DNA of 64,000 bases from positions 339,001-403,000 of the forward strand of contig CP136575.1 in the NCBI GenBank assembly GCA_035196065.1. Direction: 5' to 3'. The notes beneath the pieces were generated by a model. The model saw only the letters and a program-made list of their open reading frames with translations, did not search any database and was not told where the DNA came from. Source of the DNA: Sphingobium sp. (GTDB lineage Bacteria > Pseudomonadota > Alphaproteobacteria > Sphingomonadales > Sphingomonadaceae). The position numbers and the translations under genes are program-made. Of this stretch, positions 1 to 8,754 are shown in pieces. Every line of letters begins with the position of its first letter. Within the stretch, counting starts at the first letter, position 1.

Positions 1-636
1 ATTATGGACCAGCTTGCCTCAGCCTGTTCAAGCGATGGCAAGGCGCTGCTAATCGATTGCCGGAGCAATGCTGGCGAAGACGTTGCCGTCCCTGCAAATG
101 CCGCTATCGTGATTGTCCATTCAGGCGTCACGCGCGGCCTTGTCGATAGCGCCTATAATGAACGGCGTGCGCAATGCGAGGCGGCAGCGCGCCATTATGG
201 CGTTGGCGCTCTTCGCGATCTCGATACCATCGCGCTCGAAACGGGGCGCACCGGCCTAGATGACACCAGCTTTCGGCGAGCGCGTCATGTGGTTAGCGAA
301 AATGCCCGCGCCATCGCCGCAGCGGATGCCCTTCGCACAGGCAATCTTTGCCAGTTGGGTGATCTGATGCGTGCCTCGCATGCTTCGTTGCGCGATGATT
401 TCGAAGTCACCGTGCCACAGGTCGATGCCTTAGCCGATACAATGAATGCAGCAATCGGTTCTGAGGGCGGCGCGCGGATGACGGGCGGCGGCTTTGGTGG
501 ATGTCTGGTTGCAGTGCTGCCCGCAGAAGGCGTCAATGCGTTATGCGCGGCGATCCGCGAACATTGGGACACTGCCGGGATCGAGCACCAGTTGCTGCTC
601 GCCGTCCGACCGTCGGCCGGAGCTGCCTTGCTTTAA
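1..636 (+). CDS. galK: Galactokinase, C-terminal part (cut by window edge)
   Basis: Galactokinase phosphorylates galactose to galactose-1-phosphate in the Leloir pathway (GHMP kinase fold, cytoplasm). The frame is open from base 1 and enters at IMDQLAS, which matches the conserved GIMDQ stretch in the middle of galactokinases. About 211 residues remain. The C-terminal GHMP motif is visible as MTGGGFGGC (around residue 160 of the visible part), followed by a normal C terminus. The upstream half, including the substrate signature and the first GHMP motif, lies outside the window. The stop overlaps the convergent aroC stop by 4 nt (633-636). The family call is firm; sugar specificity cannot be confirmed without the N-terminal half. 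Confidence 0.88.
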   Translation: MMDQLASACSSDGKALLIDCRSNAGEDVAVPANAAIVIVHSGVTRGLVDSAYNERRAQCEAAARHYGVGALRDLDTIALETGRTGLDDTSFRRARHVVSENARAIAAADALRTGNLCQLGDLMRASHASLRDDFEVTVPQVDALADTMNAAIGSEGGARMTGGGFGGCLVAVLPAEGVNALCAAIREHWDTAGIEHQLLLAVRPSAGAALL

Positions 637-1700
637 CCGCATTGCGCGCGGTGCAGCAGTTTCTGATCCGCCAGCACCAGCGCCATCATCGCCTCCACCA
701 CCGGTGTTCCGCGAATGCCCACACAGGGATCGTGCCGGCCCTTGGTGACAATTTCTGCCGCTTCGCCTGCGCGCGTGATCGTTTCGACTGGCGTCAGGAT
801 CGAACTGGTCGGCTTGAACGCCACACGGCAAACGACCGGCTGGCCAGTAGAAATCCCGCCGGATATCCCGCCGGCATTGTTGGCAAGAAATTCGGGAGCA
901 TTGGTTCCAGGCCGCATTGGATCGGCATTTTCTTCACCGCGCAACCGCGCTGCCTCAAAACCGGCACCGATTTCGACCGCTTTCACAGCGTTGATGCTCA
1001 TCATTGCAGCGGCCAGTTCACTGTCGAGCTTGGCATATAGCGGCGCGCCCCAGCCTGCGGGAACACCGTTCGCCACACATTCGACCACCGCGCCGAGTGA
1101 AGAGCCGGCGAGCCGCGCTTCGTCGACCATTTTTGCCCAACGCCCTGCAGCCGCTTCATCCGGGCACCAGAAAGGGTTTTGGCCGATCTGCGCCTTTTCA
1201 AAATTCGCCCGGTCGATCGCGTCGCCGCCAATTTCGACCACATAGGCTAGAATCTCAACCTCTGGGATTGCAGAACGAGCAACTGCACCAGCGGCAACGC
1301 GTGCGGCAGTCTCGCGCGCCGAACTGCGCCCGCCGCCGCGATAGTCGCGAAAGCCATATTTGGCATCATAGCTATAATCGGCATGGCCAGGGCGATAGGC
1401 CTTGGCGACTTCCGAATAATCCTTCGATCGCTGGTCTACATTTTCTATCATCAGCGAAATCGGTGTGCCGGTGGTGCGTCCTTCAAACACACCCGAAAGG
1501 ATGCGCACGGCATCGGGTTCCTGCCGCTGCGTTGTAAACTTGCTCGTCCCCGGGCGGCGTGCATCAAGGAATGGTTGGATGTCAGCCTCTGACAGCGCGA
1601 TGCCCGGAGGGCAACCATCGACCACAGCGCCCAGCGCAGGCCCATGGCTTTCGCCCCAAGTGGTAAAACGGAAAACGCGGCCGAATGTGTTAAAGCTCAT
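633..1700 (-). CDS. aroC: Chorismate synthase
   Basis: AroC converts 5-enolpyruvylshikimate-3-phosphate to chorismate, the last step of the shikimate pathway, using reduced FMN. The 355-residue product starts [10 protein letters not shown] and shows the family signatures: GESHGP (residues 16-21), the GHADY stretch near 107-111, [15 protein letters not shown] (about 126-141) and a C-terminal KGRHDPC segment. An upstream in-frame ATG at 1796 would add 32 unconserved residues, so the start at 1700 is chosen. The gene is last in a leftward run dnaJ-like / yihY / fabI / small membrane gene / aroC with short gaps, so co-transcription is likely. Length is normal for the family. Confidence 0.97.
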   Translation of the reverse strand: MSFNTFGRVFRFTTWGESHGPALGAVVDGCPPGIALSEADIQPFLDARRPGTSKFTTQRQEPDAVRILSGVFEGRTTGTPISLMIENVDQRSKDYSEVAKAYRPGHADYSYDAKYGFRDYRGGGRSSARETAARVAAGAVARSAIPEVEILAYVVEIGGDAIDRANFEKAQIGQNPFWCPDEAAAGRWAKMVDEARLAGSSLGAVVECVANGVPAGWGAPLYAKLDSELAAAMMSINAVKAVEIGAGFEAARLRGEENADPMRPGTNAPEFLANNAGGISGGISTGQPVVCRVAFKPTSSILTPVETITRAGEAAEIVTKGRHDPCVGIRGTPVVEAMMALVLADQKLLHRAQCG

Positions 1701-1731
1701 GGCAATGCCTTTCCCGAAAAGCCGGCGATGG

Positions 1732-2064
1732 TCAATCGCCGCCGTCAGTGGGCGAGGTGACGCGGACCTTGCGATACCGCACTTGTTCCTTGCCAATCCA
1801 GGTGCGGATCGCGCGATAAGCGATCACGGCAGCAGAGACTGCGAGCACACGTGCCGCATGGGGATGGCCATATTCACTGCCGATCCGGCCCGCCCAGACA
1901 AAGGCAGCGATGATCCCGCCAAAGCCCGCCATCGACACAAAGGCGTCGAGAATCGGCGGTAGCCCCTCCCAATAATGGCGCGCGTGCCAATAAGCATGGA
2001 GGCCAACCAGCAAAGTGCAGCCAGCCAAAAGCAGAACCAGTTCGTTGCTATGCCCCGCCAGCAT
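1732..2064 (-). CDS. Small inner-membrane protein, unknown function
   Basis: This is a 110-residue protein that I do not recognise as a named family. It has a hydrophobic helix at residues about 8-25, a second at about 40-58 and a weaker third at about 70-86, followed by a basic tail, so it is probably an inner-membrane protein. It begins 3 nt after the fabI stop and ends 31 nt before the aroC start, which places it firmly inside the fabI-aroC transcript. Reading quality is good: the codon use looks like its neighbours and there are no internal oddities. No catalytic motif is visible, so no role is proposed. Confidence 0.7.
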   Translation of the reverse strand: MLAGHSNELVLLLAGCTLLVGLHAYWHARHYWEGLPPILDAFVSMAGFGGIIAAFVWAGRIGSEYGHPHAARVLAVSAAVIAYRAIRTWIGKEQVRYRKVRVTSPTDGGD

Positions 2065-2067
2065 AGG

Positions 2068-2895
2068 TCAGGCCAGTCCGATATCCGGAGCATCCTCCTG
2101 CTTCATGCCGACGGTGTGGTAACCGGCGTCGACATGATGCGTTTCGCCGGTGACGCCGCCCGACAGGTCTGACAGGAAATAGAGCGCCGATGCGCCGACA
2201 TCGTCGATGGTAACATTGCGGCGCAACGGCGAATTCAGTTCATTCCATTTCAGGATATAACGGAAATCGCCGATGCCCGATGCGGCGAGCGTCTTAATCG
2301 GCCCTGCCGAAATCGCATTCACGCGAATACCCTGCGGACCGACATCGTTTGCCAGATATTTGACGCTGGTTTCCAACGCCGATTTGGCAACGCCCATGAC
2401 ATTGTAATGCGGGACAACCTTTTCCGCGCCATAATAGCTGAGCGTCAGCATCGAGCCGCCGCCGGTTCCGGTTTCGGGATCAAAGGGTACCATCATTGCA
2501 GCTGCGCGCTTGGCAACGGCTGTAAAGCTGAACACGCTGATGTTCATCGTCATCAGGAAATCATCTAGGCCGACGTCGAAATATTTGCCGCGCAACGCCT
2601 CCTTGTTGGTGTAGCCGATCGCATGGACGACGAAATCGATCGTCGGCCATCGAGCAGCAAGGGTCCCAAAAGCCTTGTCGAGCTCCGCCTCGGTCGAAAC
2701 GTCGCAATCGATCAGGAAATCACAACCAAGCTGCTCAGCCAGCGGCCTTACCCGCTTTTCCATCACTTCGCCCTGATAGCTGATCGCGAGTTCGGCGCCT
2801 TCGGCGTGCAATTTTTTCGCGATTCCCCAGGCCAGTGATTTATCGTTCGCCAAGCCCATGATCAGGCCCCGTTTCCCTGCCATCAATCCCGACAT
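2068..2895 (-). CDS. fabI: Enoyl-[acyl-carrier-protein] reductase (NADH)
   Basis: FabI reduces trans-2-enoyl-ACP in the last step of each fatty-acid elongation cycle; it is the target of triclosan and related inhibitors. The 275-residue protein has the FabI-type nucleotide-binding start (GLIMGLANDKSLAWG, residues about 10-24) and the catalytic pattern Tyr154, Tyr164 and Lys171 (YYGAEKVVPHYNVMGVAK), equivalent to Tyr146/Tyr156/Lys163 of E. coli FabI. The start at 2895 could also be the Met four codons later (2883). It lies between yihY and the small membrane gene in the same leftward run. Confidence 0.97.
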   Translation of the reverse strand: MSGLMAGKRGLIMGLANDKSLAWGIAKKLHAEGAELAISYQGEVMEKRVRPLAEQLGCDFLIDCDVSTEAELDKAFGTLAARWPTIDFVVHAIGYTNKEALRGKYFDVGLDDFLMTMNISVFSFTAVAKRAAAMMVPFDPETGTGGGSMLTLSYYGAEKVVPHYNVMGVAKSALETSVKYLANDVGPQGIRVNAISAGPIKTLAASGIGDFRYILKWNELNSPLRRNVTIDDVGASALYFLSDLSGGVTGETHHVDAGYHTVGMKQEDAPDIGLA

Positions 2896-2903
2896 ATTCG
2901 TAA

Positions 2904-3863
2904 TTACCCTTGTTGTTTCCCCGTCATCAAATGCCCCTTTAGGCCATTTTTGGTGGCATTTGCCAGCGCCGCGTTCAACTGAGCGCCCGTCACCATGCCG
3001 AGCCCGATCAGGTAAAAGAAAATCAGCGCGATCATTACCCCTGCAAGGCTACCATAGGTCAGGTCGTAATCAGTCATCGAGGTAAGGAAGAGCGGCAGGA
3101 GCATGGTGCATCCCAGCCACCACAGGCTAACCAGCACCGCGCCCGGCCATTTGGGATAAATCGACCCGCGATATTTGCGCGGAGTGAGGCCGCGGTAGAT
3201 GGTGTAGATAGCAAGAAAAAGCGCCGCAAAGGGAATGATCCTTCCCCATGCAAAATAGCCCGATGCCTGCTGCGCCATCGGAATGAAGCGATAGACAAGT
3301 TCCTCGATCGCAACGACGAGGACTTGTGCCGAAAACGAAATCATTGCGACAACCACCGCAGCGACAATCATTATCAGACTACCAAGCCGATAGTGCCAGA
3401 ACTGGCGTTCGGGCTGGGCCCCATATGCGCGGTGGAGCACGTCGCGGATCGTTTCGATAAGACTAGATGTCGTCCACAGGCTGACAAGCGCACTTAGCCA
3501 TAACAGCGGCCCAGAACGGGCAGTCATCGCAGCATGGACTGGGCCCGACAGTGCCTCTGCCGCGCTGGGCGGAACGGTGCGGAAAAAAGCGTCGATGAGG
3601 GCAAGGCCGGATGCCGTCTGACCGAAACTGCCGGCAATAGCGGCTGCGACGATGCAAAAGGCAAAAAGCGTGACCAGCGACAGATAGGCAAAATTGCCGG
3701 CATGGATGAAGCCTTCGTTATAGACACCCACTGCAACGCGGCGAACGACTTCGCCTGCACGATGGTAAACATCCAACCTGTGAAACCATTCATCCTCGCT
3801 TGTCGGGTGCGGGTGCGGGTCGTGCGCACGCGCCTCAGGCGACAGGGGGCTGTGATCAGACAC
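2904..3863 (-). CDS. YihY/UPF0761 family inner-membrane protein
   Basis: This is a member of the YihY/virulence factor BrkB family, once wrongly called ribonuclease BN; its real function is unresolved. The protein has six hydrophobic segments, with the conserved early segment FIHAGNFAYLSLVTLFAF followed by others to the C terminus, and a charged N-terminal tail. The start is uncertain. A GTG at 3863 (VSDHSPLSPEAR) overlaps the upstream dnaJ-like stop by 8 nt and gives about 319 residues; ATGs at 3890 and 3929 would overlap further. I prefer the GTG because the added upstream residues look like dnaJ read in another frame. The gene is translationally close to its neighbours on both sides. Confidence 0.85.
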   Translation of the reverse strand: MSDHSPLSPEARAHDPHPHPTSEDEWFHRLDVYHRAGEVVRRVAVGVYNEGFIHAGNFAYLSLVTLFAFCIVAAAIAGSFGQTASGLALIDAFFRTVPPSAAEALSGPVHAAMTARSGPLLWLSALVSLWTTSSLIETIRDVLHRAYGAQPERQFWHYRLGSLIMIVAAVVVAMISFSAQVLVVAIEELVYRFIPMAQQASGYFAWGRIIPFAALFLAIYTIYRGLTPRKYRGSIYPKWPGAVLVSLWWLGCTMLLPLFLTSMTDYDLTYGSLAGVMIALIFFYLIGLGMVTGAQLNAALANATKNGLKGHLMTGKQQG

Positions 3864-4788
3864 CCAGATCGGACCGGATCGCAGGCTCATCGGGCAGTTC
3901 TGCCGCCAACTTCGCAAGCAGCCCGGCATCGCTGGGCAAACGGATCTGCAGTGTTACCATCTGGTCGCCGCGCTGACCGTCCTTGCGGTGGAAACCGCGC
4001 CCCTTGATCCGCATCGTCGTGCCCGATTGCGCGCCTGCTGGTACGGTGAGCATCACTGCCCCATCCAGCGTCGGGACCTTCACCTTGGCGCCACTGATCG
4101 CTTCCTTGAGGCTGACCGGCAGGTCGAGGCGCACATTATCACCATCACGTTCAAAAAAAGGATGCTTGCCAATCTTGAGCGTCACCATTGCATCGCCATT
4201 GCCGCCCGGGCCGGGCTGACCTTTACCTGGAATGCGGATCTGCTGGCCGGCAACCATACCTGGCGGCAGCTTGAATTCCAGCGTCTTTCCGTCGCGCAAT
4301 GTGATCCGCTGAGGCTCCTGCTTTGCCGCGTCGGTGAAGCTCACCAGATGTTCATAGGCAATATTTGCGCCCTTGGGCGGAGGCCCCGGCTGCGGCCCAC
4401 GCCCAGGCCCGCCAGGTCGGGCGCCAGCACCCCCGCCGAACAGGCCGTCAAAAATATCGCCAAGGTCTATGCCCCCGCCGAATTCGAAGCCGCCTTGCCC
4501 TGGCCGAGCGCCACCTGCGCCAAAGGGGCTGCCACCGCCGAAACCTCCGCCGAAGGGGGAACGGGGCTGCCCGTTTTCGTCGATCTCACCGCGATCATAT
4601 TGTCCGCGCTTCTGCGCATCGGACAGCACATCATAAGCTTGGGTCACTTCGGCAAAGCGCTCAGCTGCCCGGGGATTATCCTGGTTCCGGTCGGGATGCA
4701 GTTCCTTGGCAAGCTTTCGGTAAGCGCTTTTGATCGCCTTGTCGTCCGCTTGTCTGGAAACGCCCAAAATGGAATATGGATCGGCCAT
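3856..4788 (-). CDS. DnaJ-type co-chaperone of the CbpA class
   Basis: This J-domain protein stimulates the ATPase of DnaK-type Hsp70. The J domain occupies residues 1-70, with the HPD motif at residues 31-33. A long Gly/Phe-rich linker follows (about 75-150, with repeated GGG and Pro runs), then two beta-sandwich substrate-binding repeats and a dimerisation end. The four CxxCxGxG zinc motifs of true DnaJ are absent, so this is the CbpA/type II class, at 310 residues. The gene starts the leftward run into yihY, fabI and aroC. The G/P-rich linker has strongly biased base composition, which creates several long false frames on the other strand. Confidence 0.93.
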   Translation of the reverse strand: MADPYSILGVSRQADDKAIKSAYRKLAKELHPDRNQDNPRAAERFAEVTQAYDVLSDAQKRGQYDRGEIDENGQPRSPFGGGFGGGSPFGAGGARPGQGGFEFGGGIDLGDIFDGLFGGGAGARPGGPGRGPQPGPPPKGANIAYEHLVSFTDAAKQEPQRITLRDGKTLEFKLPPGMVAGQQIRIPGKGQPGPGGNGDAMVTLKIGKHPFFERDGDNVRLDLPVSLKEAISGAKVKVPTLDGAVMLTVPAGAQSGTTMRIKGRGFHRKDGQRGDQMVTLQIRLPSDAGLLAKLAAELPDEPAIRSDLGV

Positions 4789-4841
4789 TGCTACCCTGTA
4801 TTGTCCTTGCCTGTATTAGATTGGCATTACAGCCAGCTTAG

Positions 4842-5306
4842 TCAACTCGGCAACTCCGCATTTTCAGGCGGATTTTTTACAGTCAGTCGCAGCAGAAGAT
4901 AGAGGGCAAGACCCAGCGGCCCGGCCATCAACACAAAAAACAGGATAGGAACCTGCACAAACCGTCCGAAACCATATCGGTCGGCATTCCGCGCAACCCA
5001 GAGACCGACGAACAGATCAAAGGCAAGATAGTGCATCCAGCCGATTGTTGTCCCGCCTTTACTGTCGAACAGCGCCATGACCCCTGCTAGCGTAGTGAAA
5101 TCGGCAGGAGCATTTTCCGGGCCGACCTGATCAACCGCGCCGCTCATGATCAATGGCAACAGCACGGCATAGACAAAAGCGAGCGGCGCAATGCCGCCAA
5201 ACAGAATGATGCGCCCGGTCAATTCGCTGCGCGGAGCGAATGCGAGCAGCAGCCAGAAAGGCAAAACCCAAAGATTGGCGAATGAAAAAACGGTTTCCCA
5301 CGGCAT
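4842..5306 (-). CDS. Aba4/DUF4281-like integral membrane protein
   Basis: This 154-residue protein has four hydrophobic helices (about 5-23, 30-52, 85-105 and 115-140) and the motif [15 protein letters not shown], followed by RNADRYG. These are features I associate with DUF4281, the ABA4 family, whose plant member is needed for neoxanthin synthesis. Bacterial members are found in carotenoid producers such as sphingomonads, but their reaction is not established. The gene is divergent from pdxH, with only 52 nt between the two starts, so the promoters must overlap. The family call rests on motif memory and is moderately certain. Confidence 0.7.
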   Translation of the reverse strand: MPWETVFSFANLWVLPFWLLLAFAPRSELTGRIILFGGIAPLAFVYAVLLPLIMSGAVDQVGPENAPADFTTLAGVMALFDSKGGTTIGWMHYLAFDLFVGLWVARNADRYGFGRFVQVPILFFVLMAGPLGLALYLLLRLTVKNPPENAELPS

Positions 5307-5358
5307 GAAATTGTCCTTCCCTCTTTTCCCTGCTTCCCGTCTAGCCTATCGCGGACAG

Positions 5359-5961
5359 ATGGAAAGTCGAGATCCCTACGCCCTTTTCGACGCTTGGTAT
5401 GCCGAAGCGCGCGCCAGCGAAATCAATGACAGCAATGCGATGGCACTTGCCACCGCAAACGCCGAAGGCCTTCCGTCGGTTCGGATGGTGCTGCTGAAAG
5501 GGCATGGCCCAAATGCCGATGGTATTCCGGGTGGAGGATTCATTTTCTACACCAATCTCGAAAGCCGCAAGGGGGGCGAACTTGCTGCCAACCCTCATGT
5601 AGCTCTGCTTTTCCACTGGAAATCGCTGCGTCGCCAAATTCGCATCGAAGGCCCTGTCCAGCGGGTGACTGATACCACCGCCGATGCCTATTTTGCTAGC
5701 CGCGCGCGTGAATCGCAGCTTGGGGCATGGGCGTCTGAGCAATCACGCCCGCTCGACAGCCGCGCTACATTCGAGGTGCGTTTTGCAGAGGCAAAGGCAC
5801 GTTTTGAAGGACAGGATGTTCCCCGCCCGCCGCACTGGTCGGGCCATATCGTTCGGCCACAGCGGATCGAATTCTGGCAAGATCGTGAATTTCGCTTGCA
5901 TGAACGTTGGGTTTTTGAACGCGACGGCGACGGCTGGCGCACACAGATGCTCTATCCCTGA
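5359..5961 (+). CDS. pdxH: Pyridoxine/pyridoxamine 5'-phosphate oxidase
   Basis: PdxH oxidises PNP or PMP to pyridoxal 5'-phosphate with FMN. The 200-residue product carries the classic blocks: [25 protein letters not shown] with ALLFHW, the segment RIEGPVQR, and the C-terminal signature [18 protein letters not shown] followed by RLHERWVF. The frame is open upstream to 5191, but the ATG at 5359 gives the normal family N terminus ([16 protein letters not shown]). The ATG at 5305 would overlap the divergent aba4-like start. Two bases after its stop the cation-efflux gene begins, so the two are probably one transcript. Confidence 0.96.
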   Translation: MESRDPYALFDAWYAEARASEINDSNAMALATANAEGLPSVRMVLLKGHGPNADGIPGGGFIFYTNLESRKGGELAANPHVALLFHWKSLRRQIRIEGPVQRVTDTTADAYFASRARESQLGAWASEQSRPLDSRATFEVRFAEAKARFEGQDVPRPPHWSGHIVRPQRIEFWQDREFRLHERWVFERDGDGWRTQMLYP

Positions 5962-5963
5962 AC

Positions 5964-6911
5964 ATGTCACAGGCTGAAACTCACGGGCACCACCATGGAT
6001 CGCTGACAACAAAGGCCGCGATTGCAAGCGTTGCAACCGCGCTTTTTCTGACCTTGCTGAAAAGCTGGGCGACGATTGAAACTGGATCGGTCGCGCTACT
6101 CGGATCTCTGGCAGATACCGGTTTCGATCTGCTCGCTTCGTTACTGACGCTGTTCAGCGTGCGCTATGCGGCGCAGCCGGCTGACGACGAACACCGCTTC
6201 GGTCATGGCAAGGCAGAGGCGCTTTCGGCGCTTGTGCAGGTGACGCTGGTCAGCATTTCTGCCCTGTTTATCGGCTGGCGCGCGATCGACCGGCTCGGTG
6301 TGGCGGCCAAGCCCGATCATCCGGAGCTTGGCATTGGGGTATCGCTGGTCGCCATTGCCGCAACACTGGCACTGCTTGCCTATCAGCGCCATGTGATCCG
6401 CCGTACACAGTCGGTGGCTATTCATGGCGATCATCTTCATTATCAAGGCGACCTGTTGCTGAACGTCGCGGTCATCGCCGCAATCGGCCTCGACGCGTTT
6501 CTGGGGTTGCGCGGTGCAGATCCGTTGTTCGGACTGGCTATTGCGGGATGGCTGCTATGGGGTGCTTGGCGGGCGGCGCAGACAGCCATCGACCAACTAC
6601 TCGACCGCGAATGGCCGCTCGAAAAGCGCCAGCGTTTTCTGGAAGTGGCGATGCGCCATCCGGAACTTAAAGGCATTCACGACATGCGCACCCGATCATC
6701 GGGGGTGCATGATTTCTGCCAATTCCATGTCTGGGTCGATCCGCAGATGACTGTATTAAAGGCGCACCAGGTGATGGACGAGATCGAGGCCGAGCTGATG
6801 CGCGAATTTCCCGGCGTCGAAGTGCTGATCCACCCCGATCCGCTCGGCCACAAGGATGAGATCGGTTATGTGCCCAGCGAAACAGTTGAACATCGCGAGA
6901 GCGGGGCATGA
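5964..6911 (+). CDS. Cation diffusion facilitator (FieF/YiiP type)
   Basis: This is a CDF-family inner-membrane antiporter that exports Zn2+, Fe2+ or related divalent metals in exchange for protons. It has 315 residues, a His-rich start (THGHHHG), six transmembrane helices and the metal site residues Asp51 and Asp55 in helix 2 (LADTGFDLLAS) and His159 and Asp163 in helix 5 (HYQGD). These correspond to D45/D49/H153/D157 of E. coli YiiP, a pattern typical of Zn/Fe transporters. A cytoplasmic C-terminal domain (about 215-300) follows. It starts 2 nt after pdxH and overlaps the next gene by ATGA. Confidence 0.93.
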   Translation: MSQAETHGHHHGSLTTKAAIASVATALFLTLLKSWATIETGSVALLGSLADTGFDLLASLLTLFSVRYAAQPADDEHRFGHGKAEALSALVQVTLVSISALFIGWRAIDRLGVAAKPDHPELGIGVSLVAIAATLALLAYQRHVIRRTQSVAIHGDHLHYQGDLLLNVAVIAAIGLDAFLGLRGADPLFGLAIAGWLLWGAWRAAQTAIDQLLDREWPLEKRQRFLEVAMRHPELKGIHDMRTRSSGVHDFCQFHVWVDPQMTVLKAHQVMDEIEAELMREFPGVEVLIHPDPLGHKDEIGYVPSETVEHRESGA

Positions 6912-7765
6912 CGGACATGCGGCAGAGTAAATTCAAACAGGTCGATGTTTTCACTGCGCTGCCTTTCAAGGGTAATCCTGTTGCCGTAATTCTTGACGGG
7001 GCCGGATTGTCGACCGAGGCGATGCAGGCGATCGCAAATTGGACCAACCTTTCGGAAACGACTTTCGTCACCAGCCCTACTGATCCCGCCGCCGACTATG
7101 CGGTACGCATCTTCACGCCGCGAAGTGAACTGCCTTTTGCCGGACACCCGACGCTAGGCACCGCCCATGCCGTGATCGAAGCAGGGATAGCCGCGCCGCG
7201 TGACGGCCGCATCGTGCAGCAATGCGCGGTGGGACTAGTTGAGATCGACCAGTCGGCTTCAGGACTGTCCTTTCGCCTGCCCCGCTATGCTGCCAGCGAC
7301 GCACCAGAACCGGGCGTTCTTGAAGCCGCCATTGGCGCAGGGCTGGTTTATGGCATACCCCAAATCGTCGATGTCGGCCCGCGCTGGGTGATTGCCGAAA
7401 TCGCCAGCGTGGCTCAGGTCGAAGGCATGTCGCCCGATCTGGCAGCGCTAGCCAATTATGACCGCCGGCATGGCACGACAGGGCTGACCGTCTATGCGGG
7501 CAAGGCCGAGGGTGACATCATCGTGCGCAGTTTTGCACCTGCAGACGGGATCGCCGAGGATCCGGTATGCGGCAGCGGCAATGGCGCAGTTGCGGCCAAT
7601 CGGCTGATTGCTGGCCAACTGTCGCGGCAAAGCCACTATGTTGCCAGCCAAGGCCGCCAGATGGGCCGTGACGGTTATGTCCGCGTGCGGATAGACGGCG
7701 AGGCAATCCACATAGGCGGTGATTGTGTAACCGTGGTCGACGGCATCATACAGGTGCCAGACTGA
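6908..7765 (+). CDS. PhzF-family isomerase/epimerase-like protein
   Basis: This is a member of the PhzF fold (diaminopimelate-epimerase-like). PhzF itself isomerises trans-2,3-dihydro-3-hydroxyanthranilate in phenazine synthesis, but most chromosomal homologues have no known substrate. The 285-residue sequence shows the family's N-terminal VDVFTALPFKGNPVAV, the catalytic Glu50 in NLSETTFV, the PFAGHPTLGTAHA motif (about 76-88) and EDPVCGSGNGAVA (about 218-230). No other phenazine gene is present in the window, so a phenazine role should not be assumed. It is ATGA-coupled to the upstream metal exporter. Confidence 0.9.
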   Translation: MTDMRQSKFKQVDVFTALPFKGNPVAVILDGAGLSTEAMQAIANWTNLSETTFVTSPTDPAADYAVRIFTPRSELPFAGHPTLGTAHAVIEAGIAAPRDGRIVQQCAVGLVEIDQSASGLSFRLPRYAASDAPEPGVLEAAIGAGLVYGIPQIVDVGPRWVIAEIASVAQVEGMSPDLAALANYDRRHGTTGLTVYAGKAEGDIIVRSFAPADGIAEDPVCGSGNGAVAANRLIAGQLSRQSHYVASQGRQMGRDGYVRVRIDGEAIHIGGDCVTVVDGIIQVPD

Positions 7766-7884
7766 AGACGGGACTTCACTATTTCGATTTGCGCAAGTGC
7801 ATCGCACTGTTAAGCGCGTTTAACCGCTGCGCGTTTGGCTGGGCGGTGTTCAATGCGGGGCCAACCCGCGCGAGAGGAGTATCC

Positions 7885-8151
7885 ATGCTGAAAACCGCCG
7901 CTGCCGCGCTCATTCTGATGTCGAGCGCCGCGATTGCCCAAGAACAACCCGCTCCGCCGGCGCCGCAACAGGAACGCCCGACGCCCGAGCAAATCTTCGC
8001 CTTTCTCGACGGCGACAAGGACGGCTTTATCAGCCGGGAGGAAGCGCGAGGTCCGCTTGCCGATTTTTTCGACAATGTTGATAGCGACCAAGATGGCAAG
8101 ATTTCGCCTGCCGAACTGAAAACCGTAATGGACGCGATGCAGGGCCGCTGA
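7885..8151 (+). CDS. Secreted two-EF-hand calcium-binding protein
   Basis: This is an 88-residue protein with a signal peptide (MLKTAAAALILMSSAAIAQ, cleavage expected after AIA) and two EF-hand loops, DGDKDGFISREE and DSDQDGKISPAE, spaced as in a calmodulin-type pair. It is probably periplasmic and binds calcium. The ATG at 7885 is preceded by a good ribosome-binding site (GAGAGGAG at about 7871-7878), and the upstream in-frame sequence back to 7723 is not protein-like, so the short form is chosen. Small EF-hand proteins of this kind are common in sphingomonads and mostly uncharacterised. Confidence 0.88.
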   Translation: MLKTAAAALILMSSAAIAQEQPAPPAPQQERPTPEQIFAFLDGDKDGFISREEARGPLADFFDNVDSDQDGKISPAELKTVMDAMQGR

Positions 8152-8172
8152 TCAGCGACCCTGCCACAGCCG

Positions 8173-8619
8173 TTAGCCCAGCGTGATCGACTTGATTGCG
8201 CCGGGTTCGCGCGGCGGCTCACCCTTGGGAAGCGCGTCGACATTTTCCATACCTTCGATCACATTGCCCCAGACAGTATACTGGCGATCAAGGAAAGTTG
8301 CGTCATCGAAAACGATGAAGAACTGGCTGTTGGCGCTGTTCGGATCGCTTGTCCGCGCCATCGAACAGGCCCCGCGCACGTGCGGCTCCTCGTTGAATTC
8401 CTGCGCCAGATCGGGCTTTGACGAACCACCCATGCCGGTACCATTCGGGCAACCGCCCTGCGCCATGAAACCGTCGATCACACGGTGGAACTTCACACCG
8501 TCGTAAAAGCCCTCGCTTGCCAGTTCGACAATCCGTTCAACATGCTTGGGTGCCAGATCGGGGCGCAACTTGATAACAACATCACCCGTCGACAGATGCA
8601 TGGTCAGCGTTTCGGCCAT
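8173..8619 (-). CDS. Cyclophilin-type peptidyl-prolyl cis-trans isomerase
   Basis: This cytoplasmic cyclophilin of 148 residues catalyses proline isomerisation. Visible family motifs are FYDGVKFHRVIDGFMAQGGCPNGTG, the MARTSDPNSANSQFFI stretch with the QFF core, and a tryptophan in YTVWGNVIEGM. There is no signal peptide, so this is the PpiB-like cytosolic type. The start at 8619 (MAETLTMHLSTG) has an AAGGAACC sequence just upstream. The same frame stays open to 9372, but that part is antisense to mgtE. The gene diverges from mgtE, with 135 nt between the starts. Confidence 0.94.
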   Translation of the reverse strand: MAETLTMHLSTGDVVIKLRPDLAPKHVERIVELASEGFYDGVKFHRVIDGFMAQGGCPNGTGMGGSSKPDLAQEFNEEPHVRGACSMARTSDPNSANSQFFIVFDDATFLDRQYTVWGNVIEGMENVDALPKGEPPREPGAIKSITLG

Positions 8620-8754
8620 TTCGGTGGTTCCTTTGGAAAAGAGATGAGACAGCCGCCGCCAATAGGCGGCCTTGCCCAAAAGTAAATTGCAATTTCTTCT
8701 GCCCGGCGTAGGAGAAGCGCGAGTTGCCGTGAAAGAGCCGGAAAGGGTGGCCAG

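Noticed and set aside
6908-7765. Phenazine biosynthesis role for the PhzF-like gene
   Set aside because: No other phz genes are present, and PhzF homologues are widespread without phenazine production.
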